Made by a program: the position numbers and the translations under genes. Below the pieces are notes generated by a model. That model had not been told where the DNA came from, did no database searches, and saw only the letters and a list, made by a program, of their open reading frames with translations. A stretch of 64,000 bases of DNA from Zerene cesonia (taxonomy: Eukaryota; Arthropoda; Insecta; Lepidoptera; Pieridae): the NCBI RefSeq assembly GCF_012273895.1, contig NC_052109.1:4726432-4790431 (forward strand), read 5' to 3'. Positions 9,116 through 21,400 of the stretch are shown here, one piece after another (position 1 is the first letter of the stretch; each line of letters starts with the position of its first letter).

Positions 9116-12100
9116 TTCATGTAGTTATGTATATTAAGAGAGCTACATGAACTAAATGCATGTTTCAATAAAATAATGCCTTCAAGTATTTCATGATTTT
9201 AAAATCATGAAAGAAGAAAAACGTATGATATGCACTCATATCGCTCATGATATATTATATGCTATGTAGGTTTAGAGTGCTAATTTGATATTGTTTTCAA
9301 AATATAATGTAACAAATTTGATATAATAGAAAAAAATTCATAAATATGTTCTGAATATAAACAGGTCTTTTAATGTTTAAAAAGTACGTAATAAGTATTT
9401 TGCCAAATTATTCTACAACATAATTTTATTTATTTATACTATATACTATAGGTCTAAAACAGAATAATGAACCGTAACCTAATTATAAGTTAAACTATTA
9501 GTATAATCAACAGATTTTTATTTAATCGCGTTTTCTTATTTCTGAACTTAATACGTACGCGTACAATATGAATGTGTGTGTGTGGCCTTGTGTACCTACA
9601 CACGCAGCTAAGGTTGATGCATTTCGTTAATTGTATAAATGTGTGCGTGCGTCATTTTAGCTGTTCTTAGTTCACAATAACACTAAATTAAACGGCAAAA
9701 TTACTCTTCTTTAACTCTGCAACGCAAAACTAGGTTAGTGTTCGTGGACATTTCAATTTACTGGATACGCGATGGCTAAAACTGAAGTCCGCTTTTCAGA
9801 TGACTGAGCATGTTTCGATTTTTCATTGAATTAGTTTTTGACTCGCAGATGCATTGCGATTTGCACAGGGTGGCAGTTTTATGGTTAAATCATATTCGTA
9901 AAAAACGATTATACAATCGGGGACTATTTATTTCTTTATGTTACAATCGAGGCTATCAGTAGTGACAAAGTTTAAAACTTTGTAAAAAAAGGGTGTGTCG
10001 AATCTTGCCAAATAAGTCGATTGTCATTCGTTTGGTGTTTTTAAGTAACTTCCCATCTATTGGGATGTCGTATAAGAATCTACAGCCGCTATCAAAGGAG
10101 CCCACTTGAAGAAAAGTTTCGCGCGACTTCTGTAAATTGTAAGTAAACGAAGAGTTCCACAATCGCGGAGCAAGTCGGGCGGGCACGTCGACGGCTCTAA
10201 CTTTGCCAAGTTTTTCCAAGAGAATACTTTATGCGATAGAGGGCTAATAGCTATACGTAAGTCGGGGAGGGCCAATTCTTAACTTTTTAAAGAGTAAAAG
10301 ACCAAAGCTTTCGCTACAAGTTTTGGAATTTTAAATCGGGTAGTTTATGGTCGAATATTCATTTAGCTAGTTGAATTTAATTTGTTTAACGTTTTTATTA
10401 TTTTTTTTTTAAATTATTCTGGTGTTTTAAGGCCCTTATATTTCAGGTGTAGAAAAAATACTTAGAAATAAGTATAAAATTTACTTTCTACCTATCAATT
10501 GAGAAGTTTGTTGAACAAAAAAGGTATTTTGAATATTGTAGCGTTATTTTTTAAACATAGAAATTCCATTATAGATGGGAAAGTGAAATTTCTCTCATGC
10601 CAATACACAGGCTGCTCGTAGGTAATCATCGGTACTAGTAGATAGTGGATACACTCGCAAAAGGATATTTATCTGGAGTTAGTGTGTTATGCCTCGCTTG
10701 TGTTATGCTTCTACAGTTGTTGTTTTGTGGGGTTTGTGTCTATATAACTCCTTGATTTTCAGGCGTGAGCGTGTTCTTATTGGCAATTTGTAGCGGATTT
10801 TTTTCCCTTTTTAAATTTTCGGGTTCTTCTTTAACTTTGCGCCTTTCCTTTGTTCTTTCTATATCTGTGGTAGGTATTGGGGATTGCTTTACAGTAAACT
10901 CTTTATACCTAATTAAATTTTAGTCATGCAAACGTAAATGAGAAGAAAATGGCAGAATGTGTAATAAAAGAGTGCGTTATTTTCGCTTATTTCACATTAA
11001 ATAGCCATTCAAATTGGATAGGCAGGTAATTATTGCAAAATAATTAAGTTAAATAACATTTTAATAGCTGGTGACATAACCAGACATATTTGTGTGGTGA
11101 AGTCAATAAAGACAAAAGCAATATTATTATCAATGGTACTTTCGCGCTCGCAGGCAGCGCAGCTGTGAAATAATACCTACTTTCAGGTTTTAATCAAAGG
11201 CTTCATCGCGATCAAGTGATAAACGTAATAATATCGATGCCCACTTTTTCCAATAATCAATATAAAAAACGCCTTGATAAGTCGAAATGTGAACGTTACA
11301 CAGTAAACGTATGTGGATCTGTAAACAGCAACAGTTTTAGATGTCGGAAATTGCTTCATCGTCGTCAGCATTCGCAATTTAACAAGTTGAACAAACAATT
11401 CCCGGCGATTGAAAGGCCTCGCGTGATTACCTGGAACCATCGGAAAAAGGATTTCATTAATCTCCCGGGGTTTATGTATTTTATTGAAAACGTTAGACCG
11501 CCCACACCACAACGAATAAAACATGCTATAAAAAGTGGATTCATTATTTACATTCATTGAAATGTTTTTTTTTTTCTGTTTTCTCATTTAAATGTTATAG
11601 TTTAATAGCTAACTCATCACTGATATAAATAATTATAGGAAACGAGAAATTGCGACAAAATGGAATATGCATTTATAAATATGCAGGTACTGTTTGGGTT
11701 GTTACCATGTTCCGTTAGAGAGGAATATTCATTAAAGAGATTCGTTTTAGAGCGTTCCCAACTGTAATTGCTAAGGCAAGCTCTATGAATTGTGGCTTTG
11801 AATGCCGTACATCACTGGCCCACTAATAAGTGGTTAGCCGCGCTGAGGCTTCAATTCTGAAGCAAAAATATTGAATATTCGCATCCGATGCGGTGGAGGT
11901 TCCGTGAGGGTGAGTCCCCCCCGGTCCATTAAGCCCCCGGCGCGTTATTCGCCGGAATAGTGTGCAATAAAATGCGAACGCCGACCGGTCAGTGGCCGCA
12001 GAAAAAATATACCCTAAAATTATTATTCTTTTGAACCACTAGATATGTAGATTGTAGGTGTATATGTGGAGTGAGCATTCATATGCTGAAAGCTCGAGTT

Positions 12101-12505
12101 CGCATGAAAATCGAGGACGCGCAAATAGACCAGTTTATTAGATTGCTGAAATTAAAATTCTTTCAAACTATGGGCGGCATGTAGATCCGAGTGGCACTCT
12201 AAACATTTGCGTAGAAATAAATGGATTTTCCCAGCACAACTGTACAGCTATTGGTAGGCTTCTATATCGAAAGTTATTTAACTCGTTTTATTTGCGTAGC
12301 CCAAAACAAACATTGTACCTACATATTGTAGTTTTTCGATTACTAACACAATAGAATGTGACAATGTTGGGTTTAAAAATATCGTCGAATTTCGAATTGG
12401 TCAAATGTTGTTGCATTCGTACCTATTGTGTTTAATCACGTTTTATCTTGTCTAAAACATTTGTGCATGTTTTTCCTGAAATGCAGCGGTGTGTGAAGTA
12501 TTTTT
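9116..12505. other. non-coding interval with GC-rich islets
   Basis: Holds a perfect 24-bp palindrome at 9189-9212, a moderately GC-rich block at about 10030-10290 with two overlapping - strand open frames, a stretch at 11183-11587 open on both strands, and a GC-rich islet at 11880-11995. None encodes a product I recognise. The rest is AT-rich. Confidence 0.45.
11880..11995. other. GC-rich islet of unknown role
   Basis: About 115 bases of markedly GC-rich sequence in an AT-rich desert, with runs such as GTCCCCCCCGGTCC and an inverted repeat CCGGCG (11937-11942) / CGCCGG (11950-11955). There is no long open frame and no repeat copy elsewhere in the window. It may be a regulatory element or the remnant of an insertion. 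Confidence 0.35.
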
Positions 12506-12707
12506 ACACGCTTTTTATTAGCTTCACCTGTATGTTTGTTTGTATGTTTGTTTGTAACCGACTTCTTTGGGCGCGATTTTGACCCACTTTAAACGGCCAG
12601 ATTTCGTTCAAACTTTGTAGATTTATTGAGGACCGATGACAATACACAAATTTGATAAAATTATTCCATTTTTCAATTTGCAAAATATGATTTTTGTTAA
12701 AGCGTGT
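12506..12707 (+). mobile_element. short element with ACACGCTTT termini, copy 1
   Basis: The element starts ACACGCTTT and ends AAAGCGTGT, 9-bp terminal inverted repeats, 202 bp in all. Inside are a short TGTATGTTTGTTTG tandem tract, then GCGCGATTTTGACCCACTTT and CATATTTTG-type sequence. A second copy at 37579-37820 is inverted. Terminal repeats plus small size and no coding capacity suggest a MITE-like element. A target-site duplication could not be fixed because the flanks are T-rich. Confidence 0.6.
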
Positions 12708-15693
12708 TTTTTAGTTTTTTTTAACTATTATTTATTATACCTGTCATACACACGCTTTAGTTGGTGCTTACATCCGGCTAATTGATAACGTTCCGTGCTA
12801 TTAGTATGTGTGAAAATGTTAATGTTTGCATAAAATAGGGTAAATTTCAGATGCAGGTAAGTTGGTGCATAAACGTTAAATAATATTGTACAGTTTTATA
12901 TAGTATGTATTACCCATTCCATACATGAAATGTTTATAAAGTGAAACACGTAATATGCGCACCTTTAAATACAAGTAGATAATAAGTATGTATATATTAC
13001 AGTTAAAATATCTCTAAATTCTTTAAATGAGGCCGTGGATTCCACTTGCAATTGTATGGTAACCACTCACTATAATGCACGTAATGTAATTAGATGTATC
13101 AAAGGCAAATCAATTAATGTATTTTCATATGCATCTCACTATAGTACCTACATTTTAGGCATGTTTATTACATTATGGTATTACGAGGCTAATTTCAAAC
13201 ATAACTTAATCACTTTGGTACAATTACAGCTAGATAGATACCTATACCAACTATTGCATAGCTAATGAGAATTTTGTACTCGAAATTGACTAGGTTTTCA
13301 TCTAGATTTGTTCACGCTTTCGACTATATGAATTCGATTTTGTGTAGGTAATATTAATCATTTTTCTAAATAGGATACTCATTGGGTATCATATAGCTAT
13401 CAAACCGTGAAAACCTTGTTTTGTCGAAGCCGTTTATTTAAACGCTTTAGGACAGGCATAATAAAAATCACATAATTATACGAAGAAAGAGACCAAATAT
13501 GTTGAATATTTAAATTTTATTTTGTTTTATTTAGTATCAAAATGTACATGTAAGTAGATAGATATAAGTTCATTTTATAAACGTTTTATAAGTCTTAAAA
13601 ACACAATCAAAATAGATTGAGATATTAGGTATTTATTTGTTTCTCGTTTTGTCCTTCATAATATTTTTCTAAGAAAATACTTTGTATATAATGAATCTTG
13701 TTGGAGTTTTTCTTTATCATATTGGCATGTATTTGCTGCGAAGTTTCGATCGCATTGCATCTGATAGGTTATTCGTTTACGTCAGCTGTGCAGTGAAGTG
13801 CTCAAAGCAGGAAATATACAGGAAATTATTTTTTCTGACAATTGCACGCATTTATACAATGTTAAATGGATCAAACTAGAGACTCGTCTCAGGCAGGGTT
13901 ATTGTTACCTATATGTATACCTGTTAATGTTATAAAGTACGGGTTAGTTAAACTTACATAAATACTAACGGTCTTATTCATAAAAAGAGCTCCTATCGAA
14001 GTTTTTAAACATATTTAGTTAAAGTGTTCTTTTGATAAGCTTATATGACGTTTGATATAATTGGTTATTCATTATTACTATTCGTTAATGTCCTATAACT
14101 AAATCGTTGCTGCCATTACAATTCATGCTTACCCAAATATAAGCAATATGTGTGTCCATGAAAGGTCTCAAAAGTTTCCATAAACGTAATAAATCAATAT
14201 CAAAATATTTAACTTCATAATCAGCTCTAGAGATGTCGGTCCCCTTTCACCATAGAATACTGTTTTATTAGGGGATAAGGCCTCTAAACTTTTAGTTTTA
14301 AATAAAGGTTTTGTTCTAAAATGCGTTTAGGAATAAAGATTTTTAACATTCGCACTATAAGAACTGTATCTCTTATGTGTGCTATAACTTTTTATGAATT
14401 AGACCGTAAATTTCTAAACATAAGTAGAGTTTCCCATTACCTACTTTATACTTAATTAAATACAACTGCAATAAGTAGACAAATACTATTTAAATGAGCA
14501 AAATGCTATTTACTATATGTAACTTGATCTACTCGAATCGATTTGTTAAATTGTTTTACCATTAAATCTTTATCGAGTAAAGCTATTTTTCGAGTAGGTA
14601 AGGCTATTTTTTAATTTATGTTTTCATTTCACGATCACGCGGACGAAGAGAGCATAAGCGGTTATTATAAAAATAATAGGAAATTTGTTTCTACATTGAA
14701 GATTTTCCGTTAATTTAAACTTAATTATATTTCGTTCTCTGTAGCTTTTTACATTATAATGTAAATCAAAGGAAGTTAACCGTGCCAACAACAAATGTTA
14801 AAATTTATAATGTGGGAAATCTGAACGGGAATATATCCAAAATATTAAACCGCTGTTGAATTTATACATTGTGATTAAATAGGTCATTTTATTTTCAATT
14901 ATGAAACACTTCTATAGGCGTATTTTATAAGCGTTATTTATACTTAATTGCAGCTTAGTAATATTATGCCACTTCGCTAGCCGACTCAGGGATTGAATTA
15001 CGCGGTAGTAATTTGCGGAGTAACCGAGTCAAATTAAAACAGTGAGAATTTAATTAAATGTGTAAATGGGTTCTCCTGTAAAAATCGCGGGATGGAGCCG
15101 GCTCGAGTGCCTTCTGCATTTGACTCGCTCGGGAGCTCGAAATTTTTGATATAAGTACCTATGAATTATTGCTTATATCTGTATTTTTCTTTTCAATGCA
15201 GCTATAGGTTTTTAAATTATCTTTAGTTGCATTTATATTAATTGTTTCGATTTGTGTGTTCCACTTATTGCACAAAAATACGTCATCACGACTCATCACG
15301 AAAATTCTATTGTCTTGTTTTACTCGTACTGAGCTTACATTGTCAATATGCAATGTCTGTGAAAGTGTCATTTTCTGAATGATAAATGATCACGTGTATG
15401 CTTGTTTTATTATGCTATTTTTAAATGTCCCCAAGCGGTCGGCAATATGAACAGCTGTAAAGGCGCGGATGCATTCCATCCAATTTTTTATCCCCAAACC
15501 TACCAAGTGTAATCTATTTTTACGTATCTTTATTGCACTTTCGTCTCATCGTGTACATGAAAATGTAAGTAATATGTATATTTCATTTCGCATTCCAAAG
15601 GGAAATGGAATTGGAAAAGCGCGCGTTGCAGTGAAAGTGCCTGTAACAGACGCCATGCTGAATTCTTGCTTCGTATTGTTATAAATTATAATA
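12708..15693. other. AT-rich non-coding DNA
   Basis: Short open frames (for example 13035-13265 and 13682-13879) have AT-driven composition and no family resemblance. A GC-richer patch at about 15085-15140 contains the palindrome GAGCCGGCTC (15095-15104). Nothing else can be supported. Confidence 0.45.
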
Positions 15694-15896
15694 TACTAGC
15701 TGCGCCCCGCGGTTTCACCCGCGTAAGTCCGTATCCCGTAGGAATATCGGGATAAAAAGTTGCCTATATGTTATTCTAGTTATCCAGCTGTCTACGTACA
15801 AAATTTCATTGCAATCGGTTCAATAGTTTTTGCGTGAAAAAGCAACAAACACACACACATCCTTACAAACTTTCGCATTTATAATATTAGTAGGAT
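15694..15896 (+). repeat. SINE-like repeat (family A), most complete copy
   Basis: Full layout seen here: head ACTAGCTGCGCCCCGCGG, then CCCGTAGGAATATCGGG, a central GCAATCGGTTCAATAG block, a CA-rich run, and the tail TTCGCATTTATAATATTAGT. About 203 bp with no open frame. It serves as the reference for copies at 4165, 8950, 27695 and 36504. I recall near-identical dispersed repeats in butterfly genomes, often classed as SINEs. Confidence 0.8.
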
Positions 15897-18309
15897 TAGG
15901 ATTTCGTATAGTACCATGGGCTCGATAAGTCGATAACTTCTTAACTCGATAAGTCCTTACTAATATTATAAACATGATGATATATGTTTATTTGTTGTCT
16001 ATATTTAATGTTGAAGTATAATGATTTTATGGTATGATTTTGTTGCCCGAAGAATTATTAATTTGATTCTATAATCGGTGGTAATTATAGGAACTAATAT
16101 TTAAATGATCTTGTCTGATTTAATTCGGCAAATATCAGGTTTGCTGTATTAAATATTTCAATATTTCATGATATTAAATATTTCAATTTAAGTTTTAGCA
16201 TAGCAATTAAAACATATACAAAAGGTATTGTCATCTAAATGGAAGTCGTCTTTAGTTTAATTAATAATACTAGCATCTATCCAAATCTATTCATTCGACT
16301 TTGTTCATTATAATGTGCTTTTGTGCGTTTTGTGTATCCCTAAATTATTAAATAAAATAAAGATCACAACTCGTTCAAGTTTCAAGTTTCAGTGCATTTT
16401 TAATTTGAGTGTGAATTGAATTACGTCATCTTTTTATTTGCAATACGGATAAAAATTTCGATGTCGGATTTTCAATCGGCCTACAAATAGAAAATGCGCA
16501 ACGCTGGAATTACGATAAAATACATAAGAAATGAGTATCTGAATGAACCGAATGAAATGTAATATTCATAACCCAAAAAGTCTTTACGAACTAGGGATAG
16601 AATATGCTGTGCTTAAATGAAATGAAATGAAAATGATGTACTTTACTATTTTTATCAATTAAATTTAACTGAAGAGCGTACCCTACTATCTAGACGCAGA
16701 GAGTTGCTGCCTGTTTTTATTAATTTTCTTTATAATAACAAATAATTATTTCATTTATTATGTTGTGAAATGTTTAATGTGCTGCGCAGTTTTTTTTAAT
16801 TTTGTAAAAACTTATATTAATTTCATATGGTTTTATAAATGGGCGACTATTATAAACGTTGTACTAGTAGGTACTTTCGGCCGAATTTTCGACCACTGAA
16901 CTACAATTCCTCTCGATATTACCACAACCATATCATAAAATACGCTCGTAAAAGCACTAAGTAATATATTTAACACCCCAGTAACGCAAAATCTATAAAA
17001 TTACAAAAGTCGTACTATAAATATAACAATGTAACATTTTATGTTATGCTCGAACAGATTTATTTTAGTTTGGCTTGTGGTTAGCGTACGGTGTTATTGA
17101 TGTATTTAACTAGGTGCCCTAATATTGTAAGTAGCTATTAAAAAAATAATATAGGTATGACAATTGCGAAAGCCTGGTTGTTTGCTTGTCTTTCTTTCTC
17201 GTTGCAACGGAACAGTTTTGTTGTATGATCATTAAGTCAAGATATTGGAGGCTTGGGAGTGAGATAGGTTTGATTTGTAGGTAATAAGGCCATGGGCGGG
17301 GAGCGAATTTATTTTATAAAACTGTTATAGTGTGTTAATTCATCTGGATATTACGTCAAATCTAAATCGAATGTTTTAGATTTAATAGAATATTTATATT
17401 GAGAAATTGTTGAGAGCAAGAATCTAATCAGTTGAAACAAAGGCAAATATTTTCGCTGTGATCTCGTAATCTACGTCGCCTCACGTACGCAATTTATTGG
17501 CCCCTCTAATACAGAACACATTTTCTGCATTTGACGAAAGGTGGGTATGGAATGGGGATGTATTCGAGAAATCTCACGCGTAATAACAGAACACAGGGAT
17601 CGTATCTTACCATGTTATGTTGATTATCCTTGATAAATAAGATATCTGTGAAATCGAACAGTAATTGTATTGACATTCAATTACCTTCTTATTATGGAAT
17701 GTTATTACGGTTTATTTATCGGATGATATCTTTAAAAGTACATCTTGATTATTTGCTTATTCGTTGAATTCATTATTACAAGCCTACGTAGAAAATAGTA
17801 ATCTATTCAGTATTATTGACCTATATAAAAAATTAAAATGTAAATGTAATTCACAAATATGTTATTCAAATTACTTAGTAGGTTTTACATTTATTTCACT
17901 GTTTCATAAATCATAACAGTCATGAATCAGTATTGAAAAGCCGAGGGAATAGTATCTATCAAAACACCAAAAAGAACATTTCTCGAAACTGTGTCTCTTG
18001 AGTCTCTAGCATGTGAATAATTCAAATATGGGCAAAGGTTATAACGTCATAGAAGTATCTCGAAGTATTCATGAAAAATGTAATAAAGAATTTTTTGTAT
18101 GTTCATATTAAATATCCGTCGCGGTGTCGAGCCAGCAGCTTGATAGTATAGCCTGGCGCTGCTCCAAACAAGATGGCGTATTTAAAAATATTCTAAATGA
18201 CTTTAAAAATTTCCATATTTGGAATGTAGTTTTGAACGTTTATGTTTGCCACTCCAATTAGCTAATAAGTTTTAGTTCTTAGTTTTGGTAGTAGTGTTCA
18301 ACGTAGAAT
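15897..18309. other. AT-rich non-coding DNA with a degenerate retroposon tail
   Basis: At 16610-16722 ATGAAATGAAATGAAAATGA and a following block resemble the reversed retroposon tail at 4302-4390. A stretch at 18116-18182 is locally GC-rich. No gene seen. Confidence 0.45.
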
Positions 18310-18458
18310 CACTACGTAGTATAAAACAAAGTCGCTTTCTATGTCCCTATGTCCTATGTATGCTTTAATAGAGTGATTCAAGAGGAAGGGTTATATGTAT
18401 GTACATCTATAAACTATTCCGAATTTAACTCGTGCGAAGCCGCGGGCAAAAGCTAGTA
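18310..18458 (-). repeat. SINE-like repeat (family G), reversed, internally deleted
   Basis: Shares AGTATAAAACAAAGTCGCTT and a TCTATGTCCCTATGTCC tract with the forward copy at 34541-34742, and ends in a GCGAAGCCGCGGGCAAAAGC head next to CTAGT. It lacks the segment equivalent to AAAATCCGTTGCGTAGTTTT of the other copy, so an internal deletion is likely. Confidence 0.7.
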
Positions 18459-21400
18459 ATAAATAAAATGCACCCTTCACATTAATATTATGGTTAACAA
18501 TATCGAAAGAAAAGCAATAACTACAGCATAAATAGAAATTAATTCTTTGTCACCGCAAACCTACATGTAATTTACCCGAGAATTTCGACAAGGGAAGAAC
18601 GAATTCCGAAATAAATTTATTCCACATTGGAAAATTGAAAATCTCAGGTGGTATATGGTGTCCAATATTGGAAGATCTTCTCAATTTCCCGTATCGTTGA
18701 CTCGTGAAATATTCGGTTACCTAAAAGAGAGTTCATTTTAGCTTGGACACCAACACCTTTGCTTTGTATTCTCGTGCTACCTTTATTCCGGTACGATTTG
18801 TTGAAATCTCTTATAGAATACCAGAGTTCTTACAAAGAATAAGGGTATTTGGTACTATTGAAGTACCCATATGATAAATATTGTCATTTTAGTTTTATCA
18901 TTGCATTGTCCGCTTTTTAAATGAAACGTAGGTATTCTAACCTATTTCCTATTTATCTCTGTGAGTATTATAGCTCGAGGAATCGTATAAAATATTTCGA
19001 TAATATTTCCAATATATCAGTTGTATTGCGAAACACTTCAAGCTCATACATATATTGTGCCACAATATATCGAAGGTAATAAAAATACCAATACTGAGGC
19101 GAGACGAATTCCGATCTGAAGGAGCACAAATAAGGTTCGTAGAAATGTGTAACACGCTCCAAGATTTACAAGGCCTCGCATGTGTCGAACATTCATCTAG
19201 GAAACGTATCTGTATCACTTATTTTTAATAATGTTTCTCCATATACGTTGAACTATAAATTTGGAGCGGAGACACAATTTTCGATACAATTTTCAATTGG
19301 TAATATTGGCATGTTTGCAATGTTAGTTTCATAAATTGTTAAATTTATAGTATGTGTGATTTTATCAAGAGAAATGTTTGTAAAGGGTTTCATTTTAAAT
19401 ATATTTGTTGTGTAAAGTTAACCCGTGGCAAAACACTAAATTTTTTAAATTGAATAACCTATAAACTTTAATTTTTAAAACTCTCCAAACTAATTAATCG
19501 AATCCAATTTTTAAGTACTTAAACAAAATAAAATAACTCATTTGTAAGCACACAAAATCATCAAGTTAAATCTGATACAAAATATTTTAAATAAGATTCT
19601 ACGTATCACTTAATATGCCATTACAGGAAAAGCACTTTAGCCTCTTTACCAACGGCAATATTTAACTCTCAAACAATGATTCGAAACGTTTATTGCGTTG
19701 TTGCTGTTCAAATTTCATCAAGTGGAAGGAGTTATTATGTTTATATTATTCACAGCCATCGTTTGCGACTACTTCATTTCCTGCGCTCTGAATTCTTATT
19801 GTCTAAAGCCTAACAAAATGATAATAATGAAACCTCTCACGGACCGGCACAGCGAAAGATTTATTTACGCTTAGAAACTCATTTGCTGCGGGTCCCGAAA
19901 TAAAAACCGAGTCGAAAGCTTCAAAATATTATTTTCAACGTTACCGAGAGCGGGCGTGTAATGTCCCTTAATGCGGGGACATAAAAAACGCTCTCGACCT
20001 CAGTTACGAATGCGTTTTAAATGAACAGAATATTTTAAAATTATTGTCACTATCATAGAATTAGTTGCTTTTTATAGTTTATAATTAGGGCCTTTTAAAA
20101 CAGGTCCTTTTGAGCTTCAAAACTGAGGGTAATGTGTTGCCTTCTCTTTAGGTGGTGGTAAATATTTAAATCAAGGTGAAAATTTTGCGAAATAAAAAAA
20201 TAAGGCAATATTTCTATATAGTTAAATACATAGAAGTCTTTATTGCCAATAAGTATTATGGATGTATTATGGATAGTTAAGCATATTAATAAACTAACTT
20301 ATATTTTTTGAATAAAATACTTAACTTTTAAAATTAACTCTGTTTAAATTGAAAACATCATACATAATCCTGACCATCGAAGTAACATTGTATGATGATG
20401 CGCCCCAGTTTTAGTTTTCCAGTATTCAAATATTGATGAACTCATAGATTATTCACTTATATGCTGGGATAAACCTGTACTAGGTATATTAGGTAATAGT
20501 AAATAAAAAGGTATAGAGGCAGTTTCATTACTATGTCTTGAATAACCTTCTATGTTCAGTCAACATGGACGAATAAATCGGATGGACAAACACATCACAT
20601 TCATAAGCTTTAGTATAATGTATATTATAAAATATGATTATAGATTATGTAGAAATTAGTCTAGTTAGTAAGTTTTATAACATTACTATTACAATAGGAT
20701 CAGACTTCAAGCTTGTCATGATGCAGATGACACGAGTTAAACGGTTTTCGGTTTGTGAAGTCTAGTTGGACGTGGAACTCACCCGCTAAATCGCTTGGAT
20801 TCCTTAAACTAAGGGAGCGATATAAATAGAGACTAAGTATGTTATTATGTAGGTATTAATTTAACAAAGATTGGGTATATGTAGATTCCAATTCGATTAC
20901 AGTAAAAGCTTATACGCAGTGTCGTAGTGAGCGGACTATGTGAACGGAATTCATTTAAAAACTCATTTCTCAAAGTCACGTAAGTAATGTTATAAGCTGT
21001 CGATTCAACACGATTCTACTTCCATTAGCTTCACCCAACAACCTGATTAAGGTGTAACTTGCTTAGCTGTTATTATAAATGTATTGCAGTCCTGTATTGT
21101 AGGTTCTACTTTGTAATTGCGTTGTTTCATAGTATATTAGAAAAGTTATTAAATGAAATAGATTTATTAAGTATACTATAACTCATGTTGAAGATTTTAT
21201 TATTACAGTATGATGAGGTTTGAGTGACTGAATAGAAATTTAACGAGTGATGCAATGTATAACAGTTGACGAAATATTTTAATATTGCCGTAGCATATCG
21301 TCTTTGTAAGAAGTTTAATATAGGTTCAAATCATAATATAATGTATTTTTGTTTCATTAGATACCTATAAATGTACTTAAAGTGTTATAGTACTAAAAAT

